Under the pieces are notes generated by a model. It made no database searches and was not told the origin of the DNA. It was given only the letters and a program-made list of their open reading frames with translations. DNA of 6,091 nucleotides from an uncultured Massilia sp. (lineage in GTDB: Bacteria; Pseudomonadota; Gammaproteobacteria; Burkholderiales; Burkholderiaceae), in contig CAMPHU010000266.1 of the NCBI GenBank assembly GCA_946886065.1, forward strand, positions 1 to 6,091. The letters run 5' to 3'. The position numbers were made by a program, and so were the translations under genes. The stretch's first letter is position 1. Every line of letters begins with the position of its first letter. Positions 1 through 5,686 of this stretch are shown here, piece by piece.

Positions 1-69
1 CGGCGCGCCCTGAAGGACCAAACCCGCGATCATGCGGATGGAATTTACATAAAGGCAACTACCGTCTAG

Positions 70-75
70 TACAAT
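70..75 (+). promoter_or_regulatory. Candidate -10 box (TACAAT) for the aspartic protease gene
   Basis: TACAAT ends only 6 bases before the ATG at 82, so transcription would start at or next to the start codon, suggesting a leaderless or near-leaderless mRNA. The -35 is poor: TTTACA at 44-49 would need a 20-base spacer. No ribosome binding site precedes the ATG, which fits. Inferred from sequence pattern only. Confidence 0.4.
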
Positions 76-81
76 CGCGGG

Positions 82-1614
82 ATGACCTCTTCCTTCCTGC
101 GTACCCTCGCCTTCCTGGTCCCGGGCCTGGTTCTGCTGCCCCTCGGCGCGTTGGCGCAACAGCCCGCTTCCGAGCCCTGCCTCTACGTCAACGTCGACAC
201 CCTGCCCCTTGCCTACAGTGGCCCCGGCCTGGGCATCACCACGCAAGGCCGGATCAACGGCAAGCCGGCCACCCTGCTGGTCGATACCGGCGCCTTCGAG
301 ACCATGCTGACCCGCACCGGCGCCGAGCGGCACGGATTGCGCCTGCGCTATGCGAAGGCGACGGCCTATGGAGTCGGTGGTCTCAGCCGCATCTATACCG
401 CGCGTGTCGACGAGTTCGCCACCGGACCGGCAGACATGAAACGCACTGAGCTGCGGGTGATCGGCGATACCGCCACGCCGCCCAGCTTCGATGGCCTTGC
501 CGGCGCCCCCTTCCTGCTGCAAGCCGATCTCGAGTTTTCGCTGCCGACCAAGGAAATCAAGTTTTTCCGTCCCTCCAACTGCCAGGACCGCTTCCTTGCG
601 TACTGGGACGAGAATGCGGTCGTGCTCCCGTTCGAGCCCAGCTCCTCGGACAGCCCGAATCCCGAATTCACCGTGCTCCTGAACGGGCAGAAGCTGAGGG
701 CCATCATCGACAGCGGCGCATCGCGCACCTCGGTCTCCCTCGACGCCGCCAGGCGCGCCGGCCTGAAGCTCGATGCGCCCGGCGTGGAACGCCTGGGCGA
801 CGTCACCGGGATCGGGACCGCGCGCGTGGCGCACTGGGCCGCGATGTTCGACACGCTGCAGATCGGCGCCGAAACCATCCGCCAGGCCGAAATCGGCGTC
901 ATCGACACGAACCGCCTCAAGATCGACGTGATCCTGGGCGCCGATTTCCTGCGCGCCCACCGGGTGCTGTTCGCCATGAGCCAGCAACGCCTCTATCTCT
1001 CCTATATCGGCGGCGAACCGCTCGGCCAGCGGCGCCGGATCGAGCCCTGGATCCAGAACGAAGCGGACCTCGGCAATGCCGACGCCCAGATGTTCCTGGC
1101 GAACGCCTACCTGGACGGCAAGCAGCCCGACGCCGCCAAAGGCAAGGCCTGGCTGGAGCGCGCCGCCCGCGGCGGCAATCCGGAGGCGAATGGCCTGACC
1201 GGGCGCCAGCTGATGCGCGAAGGCCGCTACGCCGAAGCGGCGCAGCGGCTGCGCAAGGCGCTCGACGCCCTCCCAAGCGCGCGCTATCACGCCTTGTGGC
1301 TGTATGGGGCGCGGGTGCGCAGCGGCCAGGCCGAACTCGGCAAGCGCGAGCTGGAAACGGTGTTCGCGCGCGAAACGGACGAATGGCCCGGCCCGATCGC
1401 CCGTTACTATCTCGGCAAGATGGACGAGGAAGACTTGCTGGAAGAAGCACGCGGCGACCGCCTGCGGGCCAGGCACCAGGTCTGCCTGGCCCGCAGGCAC
1501 ATCGTCGAGCGGCTCGGCTTCGATGGCGCCAGTGCCCGCCTGGAGGCCGCGAAGGCGCAAGCGCTGCTGGATTGCTCATCCGACAAGACCAGCGACAGGA
1601 CTGCCGCCAACTAG
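82..1614 (+). CDS. Exported retropepsin-like aspartic protease family protein with two protease lobes and a Sel1/TPR-like C-terminal region
   Basis: A 510-residue protein. Residues 1-25 form a Sec signal peptide (hydrophobic core, then ALA before QQ), so it should act in the periplasm or envelope; no lipobox cysteine is visible. Lobe 1 spans about 45-163, with the catalytic-type triad D68-T69-G70 in the context LLVDTGAFET and a second retropepsin-like segment, GLAGAPFL, near 138-145. Lobe 2 spans about 180-310, with D210-S211-G212 (AIIDSGAS) and ILGADFL at 284-290, the hydrophobic-hydrophobic-Gly element of the retropepsin fold. Residues 327-369 look like a Sel1 repeat (ADAQMFLANAYLDG, then AKAWLERAA-like spacing), followed by TPR-like helices to about 430. 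Retropepsins are active as dimers, so two lobes in one chain could form a single active site; that is inference. Substrate unknown. The start at 82 is preferred because the signal peptide follows directly. It has no clear Shine-Dalgarno sequence and stands alone on its strand. Confidence 0.88.
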   Translation: MTSSFLRTLAFLVPGLVLLPLGALAQQPASEPCLYVNVDTLPLAYSGPGLGITTQGRINGKPATLLVDTGAFETMLTRTGAERHGLRLRYAKATAYGVGGLSRIYTARVDEFATGPADMKRTELRVIGDTATPPSFDGLAGAPFLLQADLEFSLPTKEIKFFRPSNCQDRFLAYWDENAVVLPFEPSSSDSPNPEFTVLLNGQKLRAIIDSGASRTSVSLDAARRAGLKLDAPGVERLGDVTGIGTARVAHWAAMFDTLQIGAETIRQAEIGVIDTNRLKIDVILGADFLRAHRVLFAMSQQRLYLSYIGGEPLGQRRRIEPWIQNEADLGNADAQMFLANAYLDGKQPDAAKGKAWLERAARGGNPEANGLTGRQLMREGRYAEAAQRLRKALDALPSARYHALWLYGARVRSGQAELGKRELETVFARETDEWPGPIARYYLGKMDEEDLLEEARGDRLRARHQVCLARRHIVERLGFDGASARLEAAKAQALLDCSSDKTSDRTAAN

Positions 1615-1629
1615 GCGCCGCACGGACGG

Positions 1630-1667
1630 GCCGGCATCGCGCTACAATGCCGGCTCTCTTCCTTTTT
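1630..1667 (+). terminator. Probable intrinsic terminator after the aspartic protease gene, overlapping a -10-like box
   Basis: GCCGGCAT at 1630-1637 and ATGCCGGC at 1647-1654 form a perfect 8-bp stem with a 9-base loop, followed by a T-rich run (1655-1667, TCTCTTCCTTTTT). It begins 16 bases after the stop codon of the upstream gene. The T tract is interrupted by C, so termination may be partial. The loop contains most of a TACAAT box (1643-1648). Confidence 0.5.
1643..1648 (+). promoter_or_regulatory. Candidate -10 box (TACAAT) for the DUF1841 gene
   Basis: TACAAT lies 33 bases upstream of the ATG at 1682, giving a leader of about 27 bases. No good -35 is visible around 1620-1626, so this is either an activator-dependent or weak promoter, or a chance match inside the terminator loop. 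Confidence 0.35.
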
Positions 1668-1681
1668 GCACCTTCCCAGCC

Positions 1682-2110
1682 ATGTTCACCCCGTCTTCGC
1701 ACGACGTGCGCCGCTTCTTTTGCGAGGCCTTGCGCAAGCACCGCAAGGGCGAGATCCTGACCCCGATGGACGCCATCGCGGCCGACTGGATCGCCCAGCA
1801 TCCCGAATACCACGCCGAGCTGCAGGATGTGGAGGAAGCGATCGCGCGCGACTATTCGGTCGAGGGCGGCAAGCCGAATCCCTTCCTGCACCTGTCGATG
1901 CACCTGTCGATTGTCGAGCAAGTCTCGATCGACCAGCCGCGCGGCATCAAGGCCGCGCACGACGCCCTGGTGGCCAAGCGCGGCGAGCACGACGCCCACC
2001 ACGAGATCATGGAATGCCTGGGCGAGATGATCTGGGCTTCGCAGCGCAAGGGCGTGCCGCCGGACACCGAGGCCTACATCGAGTGCGTGCGCCGGCGCGC
2101 CTTCGCCTGA
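1682..2110 (+). CDS. DUF1841 family protein
   Basis: A 142-residue, soluble, mostly helical protein with no signal peptide or membrane segment. I recognise it as DUF1841, a proteobacterial family of about this size with no established function, from the block NPFLHLSMHLSIVEQ (67-81) followed by DQPRGI and a C-terminal histidine/acid-rich helix HDAHHEIMECLGEMIW (103-118). Histidines at 41, 44, 70, 74, 103, 106 and 107, with nearby Glu residues, are spaced as on helix faces and could form a metal site; that is inference only. The ATG at 1682 is chosen because it is the conserved-looking N-terminus (MFTPSS...RRFFCEALRKH); the longer open frame upstream reads through the terminator region and the preceding gene. 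No clear Shine-Dalgarno sequence. It converges with the SulP gene, with 7 bases between the two stop codons. Confidence 0.88.
   Translation: MFTPSSHDVRRFFCEALRKHRKGEILTPMDAIAADWIAQHPEYHAELQDVEEAIARDYSVEGGKPNPFLHLSMHLSIVEQVSIDQPRGIKAAHDALVAKRGEHDAHHEIMECLGEMIWASQRKGVPPDTEAYIECVRRRAFA
1888..1911 (+). repeat. Perfect 12-bp tandem duplication inside the DUF1841 gene
   Basis: GCACCTGTCGAT occurs twice head to tail (1888-1899 and 1900-1911) with no mismatch. In frame it reads CAC CTG TCG ATG CAC CTG TCG ATT, that is HLSM-HLSI, producing the H70/H74 pair of the most conserved-looking block. Since 12 is a multiple of 3, slippage would preserve the frame. Confidence 0.85.
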
Positions 2111-2117
2111 CGCCGTC

Positions 2118-3632
2118 TTAGCCCAGCTTGTCGTCCGCGACGTGGTAGCGCGGATCCTCCAGCACGTTCACCTCGACCATCTCGCGGGCCTTGTCCAGCA
2201 GTTCCCGGCAGTCCGGGCTCAGGTGGCGCAGGTGCAGGCGCTTGCCCAACTGGCGGTAACGCTCGGCCAGCGCGTCGATGGCCTGGATGGCCGAGTGGTC
2301 GGCCACGCGCGCGCGGCGGAATTCGATGACCACGTCCTGCGGGTCGTCCCTGGGCGTGAACAGCTGCTGGAAGTTGCTCACCGACGCGAAGAACAGCGTG
2401 CCCTCCAGCTCATAGACCTTCCACCCCTGGGCATCGACAACGGCGCCCGCCCTCACCTGCTTGGCGTGTTGCCAGGCGAACACCAGGGCCGAGACGATCA
2501 CGCCGGCCAGCACCGCCACCGCCAGGTCGAAGGCCAGCGTGACGCCGGCCACCAGCACGATCACCAGCGCATCGGCGCGCGGCACCTTGCCGAACAGGCG
2601 GAAGGTGCTCCATTCGAAGGTCTTCTCGCACACCACGAACATCACGCCGATCAGGGCGGCCAGCGGGATCTGCTCGATCCAGCTGGAGCCCACCAGGATG
2701 AAGGACAGCAGGAACAGCGAGGCCATGATGCCCGACAGGCGCCCGGTGGCGCCGCTGTTCACGTTGATCATGCTCTGGCCGATCAGGGCGCAGCCGCCCA
2801 TGCCGCCGAACAGGCCGGTGACCACGTTGGACGCGCCCAGCGCCAGGCATTCGCGGTTCGGCTGGCCGCGGGTATCGGTGATCTCGTCGATCAGGGTCAG
2901 GGTCAGGAGCGATTCGATCAGGCCGACGCCGGCCATCACCAGCGCGTAGGGGAAGACGATGCGCAGGGTCTCGAGCGTGAACGGCACTTCCGGCAGCGCG
3001 AAGGACGGCAGGCCGCCGGCAATGGAGCCCAGGTCGCCCACGGTCTTGGTCTCGATGCCGAGCAGCGCGCAGCCGGCGGTGGCGGCCAGGATGCCGACCA
3101 GGGTGGCCGGCACGGCCTTGGTGACGCGCGGGGTCAGGTAGATCACGGCCATGGTCACCGCCACCACGCCGAGCATGGCGGCCAGGGCGGCGCCTTCCAT
3201 CCACTGCGGCGCGCCGTCCGGGCCGGGGGTCTTGAAGTGGCCGAACTGGGCGATGAAGATCACCAGCGCCAGGCCGTTGACGAACCCGAGCATGACCGGA
3301 TGCGGCACCATGCGGATGAACTTGCCGAGGCGGGCGGCGGCGAACAGCAGCTGCAGCACGCCCATCAGGACCACGGCCGCGAACAGGTATTGGGCACCGT
3401 GCTGGACCACCAGCGCGGTCATCACCACGGCCAGCGAGCCGGCGGCGGCGGAGATCATGCCGGGACGGCCGCCGAAGGCGGAGGTGATCAGGGCGACCAG
3501 CACGGCGGCGTACAGGCCGGTGAGCGGGGAGACCTGGGCGACCAGGGCGAAGGCGATGGCTTCGGGGACCAGGGCCAGGGCGACGGTGAGGCCGCTGAGC
3601 AGGTTGGTTTTGAGGTGGGTGGGGGATAGCAC
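2118..3632 (-). CDS. SulP family inorganic anion transporter with C-terminal STAS domain
   Basis: A 504-residue inner membrane protein of the SulP/SLC26 family, which moves sulfate, bicarbonate or other anions; the substrate cannot be assigned from sequence. Numbering from the GTG start, residues 8-390 hold about a dozen or more hydrophobic segments, including PHPVMLGFVNGLALVI (110-125) and the typical SulP block FGGMGG-CALIGQSMINVNSG (275-294). A cytoplasmic STAS domain covers about 400-495, with DHSAI (445-449) in the regulatory loop position. The GTG at 3632-3630 is chosen because GGAG (3641-3638) lies 5 bases upstream and the protein then begins LSPTHLKTNLLSG, normal for the family. A longer frame starting at TTG (3671) would add 13 residues encoded partly by a REP arm and is unlikely. 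No carbonic anhydrase or sulfur gene is nearby to hint at substrate. Confidence 0.93.
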   Translation of the reverse strand: MLSPTHLKTNLLSGLTVALALVPEAIAFALVAQVSPLTGLYAAVLVALITSAFGGRPGMISAAAGSLAVVMTALVVQHGAQYLFAAVVLMGVLQLLFAAARLGKFIRMVPHPVMLGFVNGLALVIFIAQFGHFKTPGPDGAPQWMEGAALAAMLGVVAVTMAVIYLTPRVTKAVPATLVGILAATAGCALLGIETKTVGDLGSIAGGLPSFALPEVPFTLETLRIVFPYALVMAGVGLIESLLTLTLIDEITDTRGQPNRECLALGASNVVTGLFGGMGGCALIGQSMINVNSGATGRLSGIMASLFLLSFILVGSSWIEQIPLAALIGVMFVVCEKTFEWSTFRLFGKVPRADALVIVLVAGVTLAFDLAVAVLAGVIVSALVFAWQHAKQVRAGAVVDAQGWKVYELEGTLFFASVSNFQQLFTPRDDPQDVVIEFRRARVADHSAIQAIDALAERYRQLGKRLHLRHLSPDCRELLDKAREMVEVNVLEDPRYHVADDKLG

Positions 3633-3668
3633 GGGGACTCCAGGGTTCGGGGGCTGGCGGTTTACGAA

Positions 3669-3702
3669 CAAACTTGGGTCCCCGCCTTCGCGGGGATGAC
3701 GG
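3669..3702 (+). repeat. REP-like palindromic element, left arm of an inverted pair
   Basis: A 34-base unit whose core CCCCGC-CTTC-GCGGGG (3680-3695) folds into a 6-bp GC hairpin, extended by T3679-A3696. It resembles the short 'CCCGCGAAGGCGGG' extragenic palindromes found in many proteobacterial genomes. Its near-complement is at 3730-3762, 27 bases away. Confidence 0.75.
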
Positions 3703-3729
3703 ATTGAACGCTAGTGGTTAGCTGTAAAA

Positions 3730-3762
3730 CCGTCAACCCCGCGAGGCGGGGGCCCAAGTTTG
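3730..3762 (-). repeat. REP-like palindromic element, right arm of an inverted pair
   Basis: The reverse complement of this 33-base unit matches the left arm except for two substitutions and one missing T in the loop. Its own hairpin is CCCCGC-GAG-GCGGGG (3737-3751). The two arms together form a BIME-like head-to-head pair that could fold into one long cruciform. It sits in the gap between the hydrolase stop and the SulP start, where it may also limit read-through. Confidence 0.75.
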
Positions 3763-3809
3763 CACGCACTGACGAACCGCCCGCAGCAAAGGGCCCGTAT
3801 GTTACCAGC

Positions 3810-4736
3810 TCAGCGTCCGGCCAGCCTCCGCCGGAACGCCAGGTAGTCCTCCGCCACCTGCCGGTCCCGCTCCAGCATCGGCAAATGCCCCACCCCAGGC
3901 ATGACGATCACCTGCGCCCGCGGCAGCAAGCGACCAAGCGCCGCCGCTCCCGACACATGCAGCACGCGGTCCTGCGCCCCCCACACCACCAGCGCCGGCG
4001 CCTTCGCTTCGCCCGGCGCCGGGCTGCCGTTGACGTCGGCGAAGATCCGCTGATGCAGCGCTTGATACCGCAGCGGCTCCCGGGCAATCACATTCCTGAC
4101 GAAGCCCGGCATGAAGGGCGGATCCGCCATCACCACCTCGAACAGGCGCCCGAACTCCTCCTCGTTGCTGGCCATCAGCACATTGGGGCCGCCCGCCGCC
4201 ATGGTCCTGGCCAGTTCGCCCGGCTCGGCCCCCGGCACGCCGTTCGGCGCCAGCAGCCACAGGCTGCGCGTCTGGTCCGGATACAGCGCGGCATAGTGCA
4301 ATGCGATCTGCCCGCCCATCGAGCTGCCGCCCAGGTGAACGCCGTCGACGCCCAGCTGCCGCAAGAACGCATGCATCCTGCGCGCCTGCCCCGCCGGCGT
4401 GTAGTCGGCGCCCGTCGGATGATCGGATTCGCCGAAGCCAAGCAAGTCGGGCGCGATGATTCGGTAGTGCCCGCCGAGGAAACGCGCCGCGCGCGTGAAG
4501 TGGTCCTTGTTGCCGCGGAAGCCGTGCAGCAGCAGCAAGGGTTCGCCCTTCCCGCCCTCCAGGTAGACGATGCGCTCCCCGCCGGGCAGCACAAGCTCCT
4601 TGCGCTCCAGTCCTGAAAGCTTGCGGTCCAGGGTGAAGAGGGTTTCCGCCACCTGTACCGGCGCAAAAAAGGCCAGGGCGGCGAAGACGGCCAGCACCGC
4701 CACGACGAGGAGATGGATCGAAGGCAGGCGCTTCAT
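3810..4736 (-). CDS. Membrane-anchored or exported alpha/beta hydrolase, family V lipase/esterase-like
   Basis: A 308-residue alpha/beta hydrolase. Residues 8-26 are a hydrophobic N-terminal segment after MKRLPS, acting as signal peptide or uncleaved anchor. The oxyanion-hole motif LLLLHGFRG is at 67-75; IIAPDLLGFGESD at 93-105 is typical of the fold. The nucleophile elbow GSSMG (137-141) gives Ser139; the likely triad partners are Asp256 (WGAQDRVL) and His284 (GVGHLPMLE). The overall pattern resembles the Moraxella Lip3-type family V lipases; this is recalled resemblance, and the substrate is unknown. ATG at 4736 is chosen because the signal segment follows at once and GGGA lies 8 bases upstream. 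The in-frame ATG at 4799 would translate through the terminator and is rejected. No convincing promoter fits in the short gap behind the terminator, so read-through from the cytochrome genes or a promoter inside them may drive it. Confidence 0.88.
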   Translation of the reverse strand: MKRLPSIHLLVVAVLAVFAALAFFAPVQVAETLFTLDRKLSGLERKELVLPGGERIVYLEGGKGEPLLLLHGFRGNKDHFTRAARFLGGHYRIIAPDLLGFGESDHPTGADYTPAGQARRMHAFLRQLGVDGVHLGGSSMGGQIALHYAALYPDQTRSLWLLAPNGVPGAEPGELARTMAAGGPNVLMASNEEEFGRLFEVVMADPPFMPGFVRNVIAREPLRYQALHQRIFADVNGSPAPGEAKAPALVVWGAQDRVLHVSGAAALGRLLPRAQVIVMPGVGHLPMLERDRQVAEDYLAFRRRLAGR

Positions 4737-4763
4737 GGGCTGTATCCCGGACGAATGGAGCGT

Positions 4764-4793
4764 AAAAACGAAAAACCCCTCCAGTGGAGGGGT
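4764..4793 (-). terminator. Strong intrinsic terminator after the cytochrome c genes
   Basis: On the minus strand, ACCCCTCC-ACT-GGAGGGGT makes an 8-bp stem with a 3-base loop (4793-4775), followed by TTTTT, CG, TTTTT (to 4764). It lies 29 bases past the stop codon of the second cytochrome gene and 28 bases before the hydrolase ATG. Confidence 0.9.
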
Positions 4794-4821
4794 CCGCATT
4801 GCAGCAGCCGGAACCGCCGGC

Positions 4822-5163
4822 TTATTTGCTCGTCACCAGCTGCGACGGCAGGCTGGCCAGGTAGGCGCCGATGTCGGCCATGTCCTGGTTCGACAGCGGC
4901 TGCACCTGGGCCGCCATGATCGGGTTGACGCGGCCGTTGGTGCCGTTGCCGCGCTTGTAGGCGCGCAGGGCGTGGGCCAGGTAGTCCGCGTGCTGGCCGG
5001 CCAGCTTCGGATAGGTCGGGTCGATCGGCTTGTTGTAATCGGCGCCATGGCAGGCGGCGCAGTTGTACTTCTTGGCCAGGTTCTCGCCCTTGGCGACGTC
5101 GGCCGCCGAGGCGGCGCTCATGCAGAAGGCGCCAACGATCAGCGCGGAAATCAGTTTTTTCAT
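4822..5163 (-). CDS. Monoheme class I cytochrome c (c553/c4-half type), second of a tandem pair
   Basis: A 113-residue periplasmic cytochrome. Residues 1-20 (MKKLISALIVG...SAASA) form a signal peptide. The heme attachment motif is CAACH (35-39); Met83 in NPIMAAQVQPLS is the likely sixth heme ligand. The C-terminal helix SNQDMADIGAYLASL is typical of class I c-type cytochromes. It should carry electrons between periplasmic or membrane redox partners; the specific partner is unknown. The ATG at 5163 is clear: AAGGA overlaps the stop codon of the upstream gene and sits 5 bases before the ATG, indicating translational coupling. A longer open frame to 5553 is merely the preceding gene read out of frame. 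Paralogous to its neighbour; together they resemble the two halves of a diheme c4. Confidence 0.93.
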   Translation of the reverse strand: MKKLISALIVGAFCMSAASAADVAKGENLAKKYNCAACHGADYNKPIDPTYPKLAGQHADYLAHALRAYKRGNGTNGRVNPIMAAQVQPLSNQDMADIGAYLASLPSQLVTSK

Positions 5164-5171
5164 GGCTGTCC

Positions 5172-5510
5172 TTATCGCTTGGTGGCTTCGGTCTGCTGGG
5201 CGTAGTAGGCCGCCACGTCGGCGATGTCCTGGTCGCTCATGGACGAGGCGATGCCGGTCATCGAAGGATGCTTGCGGTCGCCCTTGCGGTAGGCCTTCAG
5301 GGCGGATTCGATGTACTTGGCGGACTGGCCGCCGATCTTCGGAACCTGGTACACCTCGGGGAAGGCGGTCTTGTAGCCGCCGGGGATGCCGTGGCAGCCG
5401 ATGCACATTTCGATTTTGCTGCGTGCGGACTTCGGGTCTCCGACGACGTCCGCTGCTGCCGCGGTGCTGGCGCACGCGGCCAGCACCAATACTGCTACAA
5501 AGTTTTTCAT
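5172..5510 (-). CDS. Monoheme class I cytochrome c (c553/c4-half type), first of a tandem pair
   Basis: A 112-residue periplasmic cytochrome. Signal peptide about 1-20 (MKNFVAVLVLAACASTAAAA). Heme motif CIGCH (36-40); Met84 in HPSMTGIASSMS is the likely axial ligand. The segment SAKYIESALKAYRKGDRKHP followed by SDQDIADVAAYYA matches the same region of the downstream cytochrome, so the pair arose by duplication. The ATG at 5510 is preferred because the signal peptide starts there; an in-frame ATG at 5576 would add 22 residues ahead of an otherwise normal signal peptide. Only 8 bases separate its stop from the next ATG, so both are co-transcribed. Shine-Dalgarno is weak (GAG about 7 bases upstream). 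Confidence 0.92.
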   Translation of the reverse strand: MKNFVAVLVLAACASTAAAADVVGDPKSARSKIEMCIGCHGIPGGYKTAFPEVYQVPKIGGQSAKYIESALKAYRKGDRKHPSMTGIASSMSDQDIADVAAYYAQQTEATKR

Positions 5511-5686
5511 GGTGTGGCTCGTTAGTTGTAATTCGAATACCGCAAACGCACAAAAAGTTAGCAAATGGTCCACCAACCTGTCGATTCTATCCGAAGAGTT
5601 GGCACCAGTCTACAAACCGTGCGTACGGTAACGGGCTAGGTTCTGGCATATACTCGATGTCATTTCATTCTATTTTGTCACCCGCG
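5511..5686. promoter_or_regulatory. Divergent intergenic region between cytochrome c genes and MoxR ATPase gene
   Basis: This 176-base stretch is visibly richer in A and T than the genes and must hold promoters for both directions. For the plus strand, TATACT (5649-5654) is a fair -10 with no good -35. For the minus strand I see no confident promoter. A small dyad, ACCGT-GCGT-ACGGT (5616-5629), and an 8-bp palindrome ATTCGAAT (5531-5538) are possible protein-binding sites. No FNR-type TTGAT-N4-ATCAA box is present. Confidence 0.5.

Noticed and set aside
917..2002. A 361-codon minus-strand open frame spanning the end of the protease gene and most of DUF1841
   Set aside because: It is Arg/Ala/Gly-rich with no recognisable motif and crosses two well-supported plus-strand genes and a terminator.
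2142..3629. A 495-codon open frame on the plus strand opposite the SulP gene
   Set aside because: Its product is low-complexity, very rich in His, Gln, Gly, Asp and Ala without domains, as expected when a high-GC3 membrane-protein gene is read on the opposite strand. The minus strand encodes a clear SulP protein.
3633..3671. TTG (3671) as the start of the SulP protein
   Set aside because: No ribosome site fits it and the extension begins in a REP arm, whereas GTG at 3632 has GGAG at good spacing.
3714..4616. A 300-codon plus-strand open frame opposite the hydrolase
   Set aside because: Composition is Arg/His/Gln-rich without motifs, and it starts inside the REP pair; the minus strand carries a complete catalytic triad protein.
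4737..4799. Upstream ATG (4799) as the start of the hydrolase
   Set aside because: The added 21 residues would be encoded by the cytochrome terminator hairpin and T tract, and the hydrophobic signal segment follows the ATG at 4736 directly.
5600..5616. TGGCAC at 5600-5605 as a sigma-54 promoter for MoxR
   Set aside because: The -12 element TTGC is missing at the required distance (TACAA is found).
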